The notes under the pieces were generated by a model that was not told where the DNA came from, did no database searches, and worked only from the letters and a program-made list of their open reading frames with translations. DNA of 17,467 bases from Clostridiales bacterium. Lineage in GTDB: Bacteria > Bacillota > Clostridia > Oscillospirales > Oscillospiraceae. Every line of letters starts with the position of its first letter. The stretch's first letter is position 1. The position numbers and the translations under genes are program-made. The DNA is taken from NCBI GenBank assembly GCA_003525905.1, contig DQIA01000019.1, forward strand, positions 1-17,467, given 5' to 3'. Of this stretch, positions 1-5,877 are shown piece by piece.

Positions 1-156
1 TTCGGCAGCGGCTCGTCCGCTTCCCACGTCGGCATGTACATCGGCGGCGGCGAATTCGTCCACGCGGCCAATTCCCGCTCCGGTGTCAAGATCTCGAGCC
101 TCTCGGAAAGCTGGTACGCAGCCCGGTACATCGGCGCCCGCCGCATCGTCGGCTAA
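1..156 (+). CDS. NlpC/P60-family cell-wall hydrolase, C-terminal fragment
   Basis: Frame 1 is open from the first base to a TAA at 154-156, giving 51 residues of a protein whose start lies outside the window. The visible part matches the end of an NlpC/P60 peptidase domain: [17 protein letters not shown] contains the catalytic His (SHVGMYIG) and the second polar/His position (FVHAA), followed by the typical W-Y-x-x-R-Y-x-x-A-R-R ending. Family knowledge: these are secreted cysteine endopeptidases that cut peptidoglycan stem peptides. The catalytic Cys and any SH3 or signal sequence would be upstream and cannot be seen. A strong terminator follows 15 bases after the stop, so this is the last gene of its transcript. 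Confidence 0.85.
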   Translation, partial: FGSGSSASHVGMYIGGGEFVHAANSRSGVKISSLSESWYAARYIGARRIVG

Positions 157-171
157 AGCAGAACATACTCC

Positions 172-205
172 CCTGCGCAGGATAAGCTCCTGCGCAGGTT
201 TTTTT
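172..205 (+). terminator. Rho-independent terminator of the NlpC/P60 gene
   Basis: The arms 172-181 and 189-198 are both CCTGCGCAGG, giving a 10 bp perfect stem with a 7 nt loop, followed by seven T (199-205). Each arm is itself a palindrome. Confidence 0.92.
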
Positions 206-209
206 ACAG

Positions 210-238
210 TTGATACCACGCATTTCCCATGGTATAAT
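210..238 (+). promoter_or_regulatory. Sigma-A promoter of the aldo/keto reductase-like gene
   Basis: TTGATA at 210-215, a 17 bp spacer, and TATAAT at 233-238 with an extended -10 TG at 230-231. The -10 ends 30 bases before the ATG at 269. Confidence 0.9.
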
Positions 239-268
239 GAAGCAAATATAGTGGGAGGAGCAACCATC

Positions 269-1414
269 ATGAGGTACAGAAGATTGGGAAAGACCGGGCT
301 GCAGGTCAGTGAGATTGGCTTCGGTGGGGAATGGCTGGAGCGGCACCCCGAGGCAGAGGGCATTGAGCTGATCCACCACGCAGCCGCACAGGGCATCAAC
401 ATCCTCGACTGCTGGATGGCAGACCCGACATCCCGGGACATCATCGGCAAAGGCATCCGGGACAACCGCAGCCACTGGTATATCCAGGGCCATATCGGCT
501 CCACCTGGAAGGACGGTCAATATTTCCGAAGCCGAGACATACAATACGTGCGCCCGGCGTTCGAAGACCTTCTGCAGCGCCTGCAGACGGACTACATCGA
601 TCTCGGCATGATCCACTATGTGGACTCCGAGCAGGATTGGGCCCAGATCCAGCACTCGGATTATCTGGATTACATCATGGGCCTCAAAAAGGCCGGTGTC
701 ATCCGCCATATTGGCATCAGCTCCCATAACCCGAAGGTCGCAAAGCTGGCTGCGGAGTCCGGTTATGTCGAGATGATCCTGTTCAGCATCAACCCCGCCT
801 TCGATATGCTGCCCGCCAGTGAGGATAGCGACACGTTGTTCGCGGAGGAATTCAGCGCAGAGCTCAAGGGGATCGATCCCGAGCACGCAGCGCTCTACAG
901 CATCTGCGAGCAGCACGACGTCGGCATCACGGTGATGAAGCCCTTCGCCGGAGGCAGGCTATTCGACGCGAAGCGCTCCCCGTTCGGCGTAAGCCTGACG
1001 CCGGTGCAGTGCATCCACTATGCCCTGACCCGCCCTGCCGTCAGCTCGGTCCTATGCGGCTATGACACGAAGGAACAGGTCGATCAGGCCGTTGCCTACG
1101 AGAACGCCTCGCACGAGGAAAAGGACTTCGCTTCGGTCATCGCCAACGCGCCGCTCCACGCCTATCGTGGCCAGTGCACCTACTGCGGGCACTGCAAGCC
1201 CTGCCCTGTCGGCCTCGACATCGGCATGATCAACAAATTCTACGATCTCGCCACCATGCAGCCGGAGGTCCCCGCCACCGTGCGCTCGCACTACGAGGCG
1301 CTGGAGCACACCGCCTCGGCCTGCATCGGCTGCCGCTCCTGTGAGTCCCGCTGCCCGTTCGGCGTGCCCATTGCGGAGCGGATGGAAAAGGCCGCAGCCC
1401 TGTTCGGCTGCTGA
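269..1414 (+). CDS. Aldo/keto reductase-like protein with C-terminal 2x[4Fe-4S] ferredoxin domain
   Basis: 381 residues. The ATG at 269 is chosen because GGGAGGAG lies just upstream (253-260), the promoter lies at 210-238, and the protein then begins in family style (MRYRRLGKTGLQVSEIGFGG). Residues 1 to about 290 form an aldo/keto reductase TIM barrel; DYIDLGMIHYVD (109-119) keeps the active-site His (H116) and D47 is kept. The canonical Tyr and Lys positions appear replaced (around D52 and H75 in IQGHIGS), so ordinary AKR catalysis is doubtful. The C-terminus has two cysteine clusters: C303/306/309/312 (CxxCxxCxxCP) and C352/355/358/362 (CxxCxxCxxxCP), as in ferredoxin-like electron-transfer domains. 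Family proteins of this kind are annotated as 4Fe-4S aldo/keto reductases; the substrate is unknown. Monocistronic, cytoplasmic (no signal or membrane segment). Confidence 0.9.
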   Translation: MRYRRLGKTGLQVSEIGFGGEWLERHPEAEGIELIHHAAAQGINILDCWMADPTSRDIIGKGIRDNRSHWYIQGHIGSTWKDGQYFRSRDIQYVRPAFEDLLQRLQTDYIDLGMIHYVDSEQDWAQIQHSDYLDYIMGLKKAGVIRHIGISSHNPKVAKLAAESGYVEMILFSINPAFDMLPASEDSDTLFAEEFSAELKGIDPEHAALYSICEQHDVGITVMKPFAGGRLFDAKRSPFGVSLTPVQCIHYALTRPAVSSVLCGYDTKEQVDQAVAYENASHEEKDFASVIANAPLHAYRGQCTYCGHCKPCPVGLDIGMINKFYDLATMQPEVPATVRSHYEALEHTASACIGCRSCESRCPFGVPIAERMEKAAALFGC

Positions 1415-1432
1415 AGTTCCTTCTGAAACAGC

Positions 1433-1467
1433 AAATCACGCAGGCCGATTGTCAGCCTGCGTGATTT
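1433..1467. terminator. Bidirectional terminator between convergent genes
   Basis: Arms 1433-1445 and 1455-1467 form a 13 bp perfect stem (AAATCACGCAGGC) with a 9 nt loop. On the plus strand it is followed by TTTCATTT. It lies 18 bases after the reductase stop and 13 bases beyond the stop of the minus-strand gene at 1481, so it can serve both. Confidence 0.8.
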
Positions 1468-1480
1468 TCATTTCGATCTT

Positions 1481-2083
1481 TTATTTTTCTTCCGGCTTTT
1501 TCTCCGAGCAGAGCTCCGCTGCCGCATGCAGCCGCTCAGAGGACTCGCGGAATACGTCCTGCACGCCGTCAAGCGCCTGCTTCAGGCGCTCATAATCCGC
1601 GTGGAACCGATCGGACAGGCCTGTAATGTCCTGCCGTCTGGCCTTGAGCTTTTCCTCGGCCTGCTCGAACGCGCCGCGCATCCGGACGGCAGACGCCGCG
1701 GCACGCTCGCGCGCCATGCGCTCAGTCTGCTCAGCGCGGCGGTAAGCCGTCAGCTCCATCTCATCATAGCGCGGCTTCTGAACGGCCGCTGCAGGCCGCT
1801 CTGCGGGCTCCTGCGCCTGCCGGAGCGCAGCGTTCTGCTCACGCAGCTCGGCAAGCTCGGCGCGAAGCTGCGAAAGCTCCTGCTTCTGCCGCTCCGACTC
1901 CTCCTGCCGAGCGGCAAGCTCCTTCTTCTGCTGCTCCAGCTCCTCCTGCTGGCGGGTGCGCTCCTCCGCCAGGCGGCGCAGCTCCAGCTCATGCTCGCTC
2001 GTCGTCTTCTGAATGAACTGCACCACATCCATGCGGTTGAAGCCGTGCAGGGAGCTGCGGAAGCTATCCGTCGTCGCTGCCAT
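1481..2083 (-). CDS. DivIVA-like coiled-coil protein
   Basis: 200 residues. The N-terminus (MAATTDSFRSSLHGFNRMDV) carries the DivIVA/GpsB-type signature G-F-N-R-x-D-V-x-x-F-I at residues 14-24, the membrane-curvature-binding segment of that family. Residues about 28-95 are an almost uninterrupted Glu/Gln/Arg/Leu coiled coil; a proline/alanine-rich break around residue 95-105 is followed by a second helical segment to the end. Family knowledge: DivIVA proteins recruit partners to the septum or poles; the exact role here is unknown. The start at 2083 is preferred over ATG 2089 because GGGAGG (2091-2096 on the complement) is 7 nt from the former but only 1 nt from the latter. Its own promoter lies at 2127-2155. 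The high charge of the coil makes homology assignments outside the N-terminus weak. Confidence 0.82.
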   Translation of the reverse strand: MAATTDSFRSSLHGFNRMDVVQFIQKTTSEHELELRRLAEERTRQQEELEQQKKELAARQEESERQKQELSQLRAELAELREQNAALRQAQEPAERPAAAVQKPRYDEMELTAYRRAEQTERMARERAAASAVRMRGAFEQAEEKLKARRQDITGLSDRFHADYERLKQALDGVQDVFRESSERLHAAAELCSEKKPEEK

Positions 2084-2102
2084 TGCCATTCCTCCCGATT
2101 CT

Positions 2103-2117
2103 CTCCCGATTCGGGAG
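2103..2117 (-). promoter_or_regulatory. Leader hairpin that can compete with the Shine-Dalgarno of the DivIVA-like gene
   Basis: CTCCCGA-T-TCGGGAG is palindromic in the transcribed leader. A second TCGGGAG copy, containing the Shine-Dalgarno (2091-2096), lies just downstream in the mRNA, so the CTCCCGA strand can pair either with the first copy or with the ribosome site. Seen in sequence; regulation is inference. Confidence 0.4.
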
Positions 2118-2126
2118 TTTTTTCTC

Positions 2127-2155
2127 ATTATAGCACGCGGAACGGCGAAAAACAA
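2127..2155 (-). promoter_or_regulatory. Sigma-A promoter of the DivIVA-like gene
   Basis: On the minus strand TTGTTT (complement of 2150-2155), 17 bp spacer, TATAAT (complement of 2127-2132). Confidence 0.8.
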
Positions 2156-2218
2156 TACATTCCACGGAAATTTGACGGATGTTCTCTCCCCTGCCCTGCA
2201 GTTTTTCGTTTTTTCTTC

Positions 2219-2247
2219 TTTACTTTGTCCAAACTATCTGCTATAAT
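2219..2247 (+). promoter_or_regulatory. Promoter of tRNA-Arg
   Basis: TTTACT (2219-2224), 17 bp spacer, TATAAT (2242-2247), 13 bases before the mature tRNA 5' end. Confidence 0.75.
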
Positions 2248-2260
2248 AATGGATGCAAAT

Positions 2261-2336
2261 GCGCCGGTGGCTCAATGGATAGAGCATCAGATTCCGGTTC
2301 TGAGGGTTGGGGGTTCGAGTCCCTTCCGGCGTGCCA
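2261..2336 (+). tRNA. tRNA-Arg (anticodon CCG)
   Basis: 76 nt cloverleaf. The acceptor stem GCGCCGG pairs with CCGGCGT (G1.U72 wobble), discriminator G and an encoded CCA at 2334-2336. D arm GCTCAATGGATAGAGC, anticodon stem TCAGA/TCTGA with loop TTCCGGT (anticodon CCG, reads CGG), T arm with GGTTCGAGTCC. It has its own promoter and terminator, so it is a single-tRNA transcription unit. Confidence 0.96.
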
Positions 2337-2349
2337 TCTCCGGATCAGG

Positions 2350-2386
2350 CGGGCTGACGATTCATTCGTCGGCCCGTTTGTTGTTT
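2350..2386 (+). terminator. Terminator of tRNA-Arg
   Basis: CGGGCTGACGA (2350-2360) pairs with TCGTCGGCCCG (2366-2376), 11 bp with one T.G wobble, followed by TTTGTTGTTT. Confidence 0.88.
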
Positions 2387-2420
2387 ATGCCGGAAAAAAC
2401 GCGGATGATGCGCCTGTACT

Positions 2421-2449
2421 TTCTTCTTTCTCCTGTTTTCCGCTATAAT
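2421..2449 (+). promoter_or_regulatory. Probable promoter of the lipoprotein gene
   Basis: A perfect TATAAT at 2444-2449 lies 45 bases before the ATG. The -35 is poor (TTCTTC at 2421-2426 with 17 bp spacing). Confidence 0.55.
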
Positions 2450-2494
2450 CATAGCCGCGGTATCCCGCAAATCAGAACGAGGAGAAAGAAAATC

Positions 2495-3736
2495 ATGAGA
2501 AAATGCATCCGCACAGCAGCCGCTCTGCTGCTGGCCCTCGCCCTTGCAGCCGGACTTTTCGGCTGCAGCAAACTTGCCCCGATCGTCAGTGGGGGCGACA
2601 AACCCCACACCACGGAGCCTGCGGCCACAGGATCGCAAACGGACACCGAAGACACGCAGAACATGGAAAATGCAGAAGACACCGGTGAGCAGGACTGGGC
2701 CGGCGAAGAGGAGTCCTCCGATCCGGCGCCCGTGGAGACGGACCCGCCTGTGTGGGAGGGGCCGGAAACCGTAGTATATCTCGCGCCCTATGACGCGCTG
2801 GCCGTGGAATACGGCGGCTATTTCTATTATGTGGACCGGGACGACAATCTCTGCCGCACGACCACGGACATGACGGACTATACGCTCTTCTGCGAGGCGC
2901 AGATCCGGGGCGACGTCCGCATCATTGGCATCACGGATGCCGGGAGGATGTACCTGAGCAGCGGCGGGCAGTCGTGCTATGTCGATCTGGCCGAGGGCCG
3001 GGACGGCATGGCGGCCGACTACGGCATGGTCGAGTCGCAGACGTTCACAGGCGCTGCCCTCTCCATCGGCATCCGCGCCCTGCGCGGCGGCTGGATGTAC
3101 TACACGAAGTCCGGCGAAAACGGTCTGTTCCGCGCAAAGATCGGTGCAGTGCCCGAGGAGGAAAACTGCATCGTCTTCGACAAGGACATCCGTGAAGCGG
3201 CCGTGACCGGCGATTACCTGATCTACACCTACAACAGAGGCAGCCGCGCCGACCTGCAGGTCACGCTGGCAGACGATCCCGACAGCCTGCTGCTCACGAT
3301 CGAGGGCAACGGCACCTATCCGACGACCATGCTCGCCGGAACGGACGACCGGAGCGGGACGCCCCTGCTGCTCGTCTCGCGCTATGAGCTCATCGACCGC
3401 GGCGCCGAATACTCCGTCTATGACCTTTCGACGCTCGAGCTCGCGACGGACAGTATGCTGGACAGCGCCAAGCTGCCGCGTCTCGGCTATTGCTTCGGCA
3501 AAAAGGGGGACGAGATCGTCAGCTTCAACAACTGCCTCCGTTTTGATTCCATCGGAACATTCTCCGACGGCAGCTACAAATACTATCCGGATGCCTACTA
3601 TACGGACGACTATCTCGTGAGCTTTTTCAGCATCACCTATGCCGGAAACGGCTGGTACTTCTTCGCGGACGCGGATCAGGGCGGCGCGACCCATGCCATT
3701 GAGGAAGGCGGCACCGAGCTCATCCCGCTCGTCTGA
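2495..3736 (+). CDS. Secreted lipoprotein, probable DUF5050-like beta-propeller
   Basis: 413 residues. The ATG at 2495 follows GAGGAGAAAG and opens a classic lipoprotein signal: MRKCIRTAAA, a Leu/Ala-rich core and the lipobox L-F-G-C with Cys24 as the lipidation site. Residues about 30-95 are a low-complexity acidic Thr/Glu/Asp/Pro linker typical of surface lipoproteins that must span the wall. From about 100 onward there are repeated strands of the type G-Y-F-Y-Y-V-D-R-D-D-N-L-C-R, GGWMYYTKSGENGLFRAKIG and GDYLIYTYNRGSRADLQV, reminiscent of DUF5050/TolB-like beta-propeller blades. Function and ligand are unknown. Single gene with promoter and terminator. An in-frame upstream extension of over 300 codons through the tRNA and the antisense DivIVA gene is not coding. 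Confidence 0.85.
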   Translation: MRKCIRTAAALLLALALAAGLFGCSKLAPIVSGGDKPHTTEPAATGSQTDTEDTQNMENAEDTGEQDWAGEEESSDPAPVETDPPVWEGPETVVYLAPYDALAVEYGGYFYYVDRDDNLCRTTTDMTDYTLFCEAQIRGDVRIIGITDAGRMYLSSGGQSCYVDLAEGRDGMAADYGMVESQTFTGAALSIGIRALRGGWMYYTKSGENGLFRAKIGAVPEEENCIVFDKDIREAAVTGDYLIYTYNRGSRADLQVTLADDPDSLLLTIEGNGTYPTTMLAGTDDRSGTPLLLVSRYELIDRGAEYSVYDLSTLELATDSMLDSAKLPRLGYCFGKKGDEIVSFNNCLRFDSIGTFSDGSYKYYPDAYYTDDYLVSFFSITYAGNGWYFFADADQGGATHAIEEGGTELIPLV

Positions 3737-3749
3737 CCCATAAAATCAG

Positions 3750-3776
3750 CCCGGCTGCCAAATGATGGCAGCCGGG
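3750..3776. terminator. Terminator hairpin between lipoprotein gene and isc operon
   Basis: CCCGGCTGCCA (3750-3760) and TGGCAGCCGGG (3766-3776) form an 11 bp perfect stem with a 5 nt loop. T-tracts are short on both sides (AAAATTTAGG after it on plus, CTGATTTTATG after it on minus), so it probably serves both convergent genes. It would directly follow the regulator stop codon if the 160 bp element at 3786-3945 were absent. Confidence 0.7.
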
Positions 3777-3781
3777 AAAAT

Positions 3782-3949
3782 TTAGGGAAGCTCTGATTAA
3801 ATCAGCAAGAGTGGATGGCGAGAGATTTTCTGTCAAGTCAAGGTTTGAAAAATGCAGGAATACTTTGTGTATTTCTAGTTTTTCAAACCGATGGATTGGC
3901 GGAAAATATCCGCCATCCACCGCAGATGATTTATTCAGAGTTTCCTTAG
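3782..3949. repeat. 4 bp direct repeats TTAG bounding element A (target-site duplication candidate)
   Basis: TTAG occurs at 3782-3785 and again at 3946-3949, immediately outside the terminal inverted repeats of the 160 bp element. TTAG fits the YTAR target known for the IS5 subgroup. The right copy contains the TAA stop codon (complement of 3946-3948) of the minus-strand regulator. Confidence 0.65.
3786..3945 (-). mobile_element. MITE-like palindromic element, copy A
   Basis: 160 bp with terminal inverted repeats GGAAGCTCTGATTAAATCA (left, plus) and GGAAACTCTGAATAAATCA (right, minus), 17 of 19 identical. Inner arms GTGGATGGCG/CGCCATCCAC and GGTTTGAAAAA/TTTTTCAAACC pair as well, so the whole unit can fold into one long hairpin. 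It encodes no transposase. Written on the minus strand it aligns over its full length, at about three-quarters identity by hand, with 8394-8553. TTAG duplications flank it. The ends resemble those of IS5-group elements (GGAAGGTGCGAATAAG in IS5). Interpreted as a non-autonomous IS5-like miniature element; orientation is set only to match copy B. Confidence 0.75.
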
Positions 3950-4359
3950 CTCAAATGTGGTGTCAGGAACGCCGCAAGCGTTACGCTTTCCAGATAATTC
4001 TGAATGAGATTGTCCAGCTCCGTCCAGATCGGTTTCGTGCGGCAGTCCTGCGTGCGGTCGCAGGAGCACTGACCGTTTTCCATGCACGAAACAGGGGCCA
4101 GCGTGCCCTCCGTCAGGTTCAAAATTTCGGCCAAGGTGTATTCCTCCGGTCGGCGATTCAGCCGGTAGCCGCCGCCCTTGCCGTGAATAGCATCGACGAG
4201 CCCGGCCTTCGACAGGACGGTCATGATATTCTCCAGATATTTTCTGGAGATCTCCTCGCGGTCTGCGATCTCCTTCAGGGGGACATATTCCTCCAGCCCG
4301 CTTTCCGCCAGATCGATCATGACGCGCAGCGCATAGCGGCCCTTTGTTGAAATCATCAT
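3946..4359 (-). CDS. iscR: Rrf2-family transcriptional regulator, IscR-like
   Basis: 137 residues beginning MMISTKGRYALRVMIDLAES, the standard Rrf2 winged-helix start, with the recognition region around EISRKYLENIMTVLSKAGLV (36-55) and the wing H-G-K-G-G-G-Y (59-65). Cysteines C92, C98, C100 and C106 lie where E. coli IscR has its [2Fe-2S] ligands C92/C98/C104, so Fe-S sensing is likely. The start at 4359 is chosen because GAGGAG (complement of 4369-4374) is 9 nt away; the next ATG (4356) would be 12 nt away. It starts 13 nt after the mnmA stop and is therefore the last gene of the iscS-iscU-mnmA operon, whereas iscR usually leads. Its TAA overlaps the TTAG repeat of the MITE-like element. 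Exact orthology to IscR rather than CymR-type Rrf2 proteins rests on context and the cysteines. Confidence 0.88.
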   Translation of the reverse strand: MMISTKGRYALRVMIDLAESGLEEYVPLKEIADREEISRKYLENIMTVLSKAGLVDAIHGKGGGYRLNRRPEEYTLAEILNLTEGTLAPVSCMENGQCSCDRTQDCRTKPIWTELDNLIQNYLESVTLAAFLTPHLS

Positions 4360-4372
4360 TGCGTATTTCTCC

Positions 4373-5443
4373 TCAGAGGATCGTTCCGCCGCCGACGACG
4401 GTATCGCCGTCATACAGCACAACGGCCTGCCCGCGTGCAATGGCGCGCTGCGGCTCGTCGAACGAGACATGCACCGTGCCGTCCGGATTCTGCGTGACGG
4501 TCGCAGGCTGCTCCTGCTGGCGGTAGCGGATTTTTGCCTTGACGTGCAGCTCGGCGGGCGGCGTATCATAAGCGATCCAGTTGAAATCGCCCGCATCCAG
4601 CTCCGTGGTGAACAGGGCCTCATTCGGGCCGAGCACGACGGTGTTGTCCTCCGGGCGCTTCTCACAGACATAATACGGATGCTCGATGCCGAGGCCCAGT
4701 CCCTTGCGCTGGCCGATCGTATAGTGGATGATGCCTGCGTGCTCACCAAGCACATGGCCCTCCCGGTCCACGAATGGGCCGGGCTTCGCCTTTTGGCCGG
4801 TGCGCAGCTCAATGACGCGGGCATAGTCGCCGTCCGGTACGAAGCAGATATCCTGACTGTCGCGCTTTCTGGCGTTTACAAGGCCATGCTTCTCGGCAAT
4901 CTCACGCGCCTCGGTCTTGTGCAGCGTGCCGAGCGGGAAGCGCAGATGCGCCAGCTGGTGCTGATTCAGGAAATACAGCACATAGCTCTGGTCCTTGCTG
5001 TCGTCCACGGCCTTTTTCAGGAGCCAGCGGCCGTTTTCCTGCTCGATGCGGGCATAGTGCCCCGTGGCGACGGCATCACAGCCAAGCAGCTCCGCGCGCT
5101 CGACGAGCTTGGCGAATTTCATGTAGCGGTTGCAGTCGATGCAGGGGTTCGGTGTCGCACCGCGCTCATAGGCATCCACAAAGCGGTCCATCACCTGCTC
5201 GCCGAAGCCGTCCGTGAAATTGAACACATAGAACGGCATACCGAGCTGATAGGCCACGCTGCGCGCGTCCTCGACGTCTTCGAGCGAGCAGCAGCTCTTT
5301 TCGCGCGACACCCCGGCGTCCTCATTGTGGAACAGCCGCATCGTCGCGCCGACACATTCGCAGCCTGCCTCAGATAGCAGGAGGGCGGCGACGCTGGAAT
5401 CCACGCCGCCGCTCATCGCGATCAAGATCTTCTCAGGCTTCAC
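4373..5443 (-). CDS. mnmA: tRNA-specific 2-thiouridylase MnmA
   Basis: 356 residues from the proposed GTG at 5443. MnmA thiolates U34 of Lys, Glu and Gln tRNAs using sulfur passed from IscS. Visible features: the PP-loop S-G-G-V-D-S-S at residues 11-17, NPCIDCNRYMKF with catalytic Cys101, GHYAR (128-132), KDQSYVLY (150-157), RDSQDICFVP with the second catalytic Cys200, and GQRKGLG further on. The length matches the roughly 360-residue family. No ATG sits at the expected place: the ATG at 5485 would add 14 non-family residues lying inside iscU, while GTG 5443 gives the family-like M-K-P-E-K-I-L-I-A-M-S-G-G. That start overlaps the iscU stop by 11 nt and has no good Shine-Dalgarno, suggesting translational coupling. 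Confidence 0.92.
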   Translation of the reverse strand: MKPEKILIAMSGGVDSSVAALLLSEAGCECVGATMRLFHNEDAGVSREKSCCSLEDVEDARSVAYQLGMPFYVFNFTDGFGEQVMDRFVDAYERGATPNPCIDCNRYMKFAKLVERAELLGCDAVATGHYARIEQENGRWLLKKAVDDSKDQSYVLYFLNQHQLAHLRFPLGTLHKTEAREIAEKHGLVNARKRDSQDICFVPDGDYARVIELRTGQKAKPGPFVDREGHVLGEHAGIIHYTIGQRKGLGLGIEHPYYVCEKRPEDNTVVLGPNEALFTTELDAGDFNWIAYDTPPAELHVKAKIRYRQQEQPATVTQNPDGTVHVSFDEPQRAIARGQAVVLYDGDTVVGGGTIL

Positions 5444-5864
5444 AGTGGTCACAATGCGAGCAGTCCGGGAACTTGGACTCGTCATAGGCGATGCCGTGCT
5501 TGTCGTAGTAGTCCTTCACCGCTGCCTTGATGGCCTCCTCCGCCAGAACGGAGCAGTGCATCTTGTACGCGGGCAGGCCGTCCAGCGCCTCGGCAACAGC
5601 CTTGTTCGTCAGCTCAAGGGCCTGGGACAGGGGCTTGCCCTTGATGAGCTCCGTCGCCATGGAGCTCGAGGCGATGGCGGAGCCGCAGCCGAACGTTTCG
5701 AACTTGACGTCGGAGATTTTGTCGTCATCGATCTTCAGGTAGATCTTCATGATATCGCCGCACTTGGCGTTGCCGACCTCGCCGATGCCGTCTGCGTTTT
5801 CAATGACGCCGACATTGCGCGGATGCTGGAAATGATCCATCACTTTTTCGCTATACAGTGCCAT
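5433..5864 (-). CDS. iscU: Fe-S cluster scaffold protein IscU/NifU-like
   Basis: 143 residues. Scaffold on which IscS-derived sulfur and iron are assembled into [2Fe-2S] clusters. The ligand set is complete: A-K-C-G-D with C35 and D37, F-G-C-G-S with C60, and K-M-H-C-S-V-L-A-E-E with H103 and C104. The N-terminus YSEKVMDHFQHPRNVG is characteristic. Beyond the usual end there is a Cys-rich tail P-D-C-S-H-C-D-H-C-E-A (C135, C138, C141), which can bind metal in principle. The LPPVK-type chaperone site is replaced by L-P-A-Y-K. GAGGAGG (complement of 5873-5879), 8 nt upstream, overlaps the iscS stop codon, so translation is coupled to iscS. Confidence 0.95.
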   Translation of the reverse strand: MALYSEKVMDHFQHPRNVGVIENADGIGEVGNAKCGDIMKIYLKIDDDKISDVKFETFGCGSAIASSSMATELIKGKPLSQALELTNKAVAEALDGLPAYKMHCSVLAEEAIKAAVKDYYDKHGIAYDESKFPDCSHCDHCEA

Positions 5865-5877
5865 AACTGATTCCTCC

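Noticed and set aside
83..268. 62-codon upstream extension of the reductase
   Set aside because: It would include the NlpC/P60 stop region, the terminator and the promoter; ATG 269 has the ribosome site and the family-typical N-terminus.
1526..2494. Over 300-codon in-frame N-terminal extension of the lipoprotein
   Set aside because: It runs antisense through the DivIVA-like gene and across tRNA-Arg; the lipoprotein signal peptide, ribosome site and promoter place the start at 2495.
3811..4350. Plus-strand open frame of 179 codons across element A and antisense to the iscR-like gene
   Set aside because: It is produced by the palindromic element plus antisense codons; no ribosome site or family resemblance. 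The mirror frame on the minus strand (3720-3920) shows the same M-D-G...R-F-E-K pattern simply because the DNA is a palindrome.
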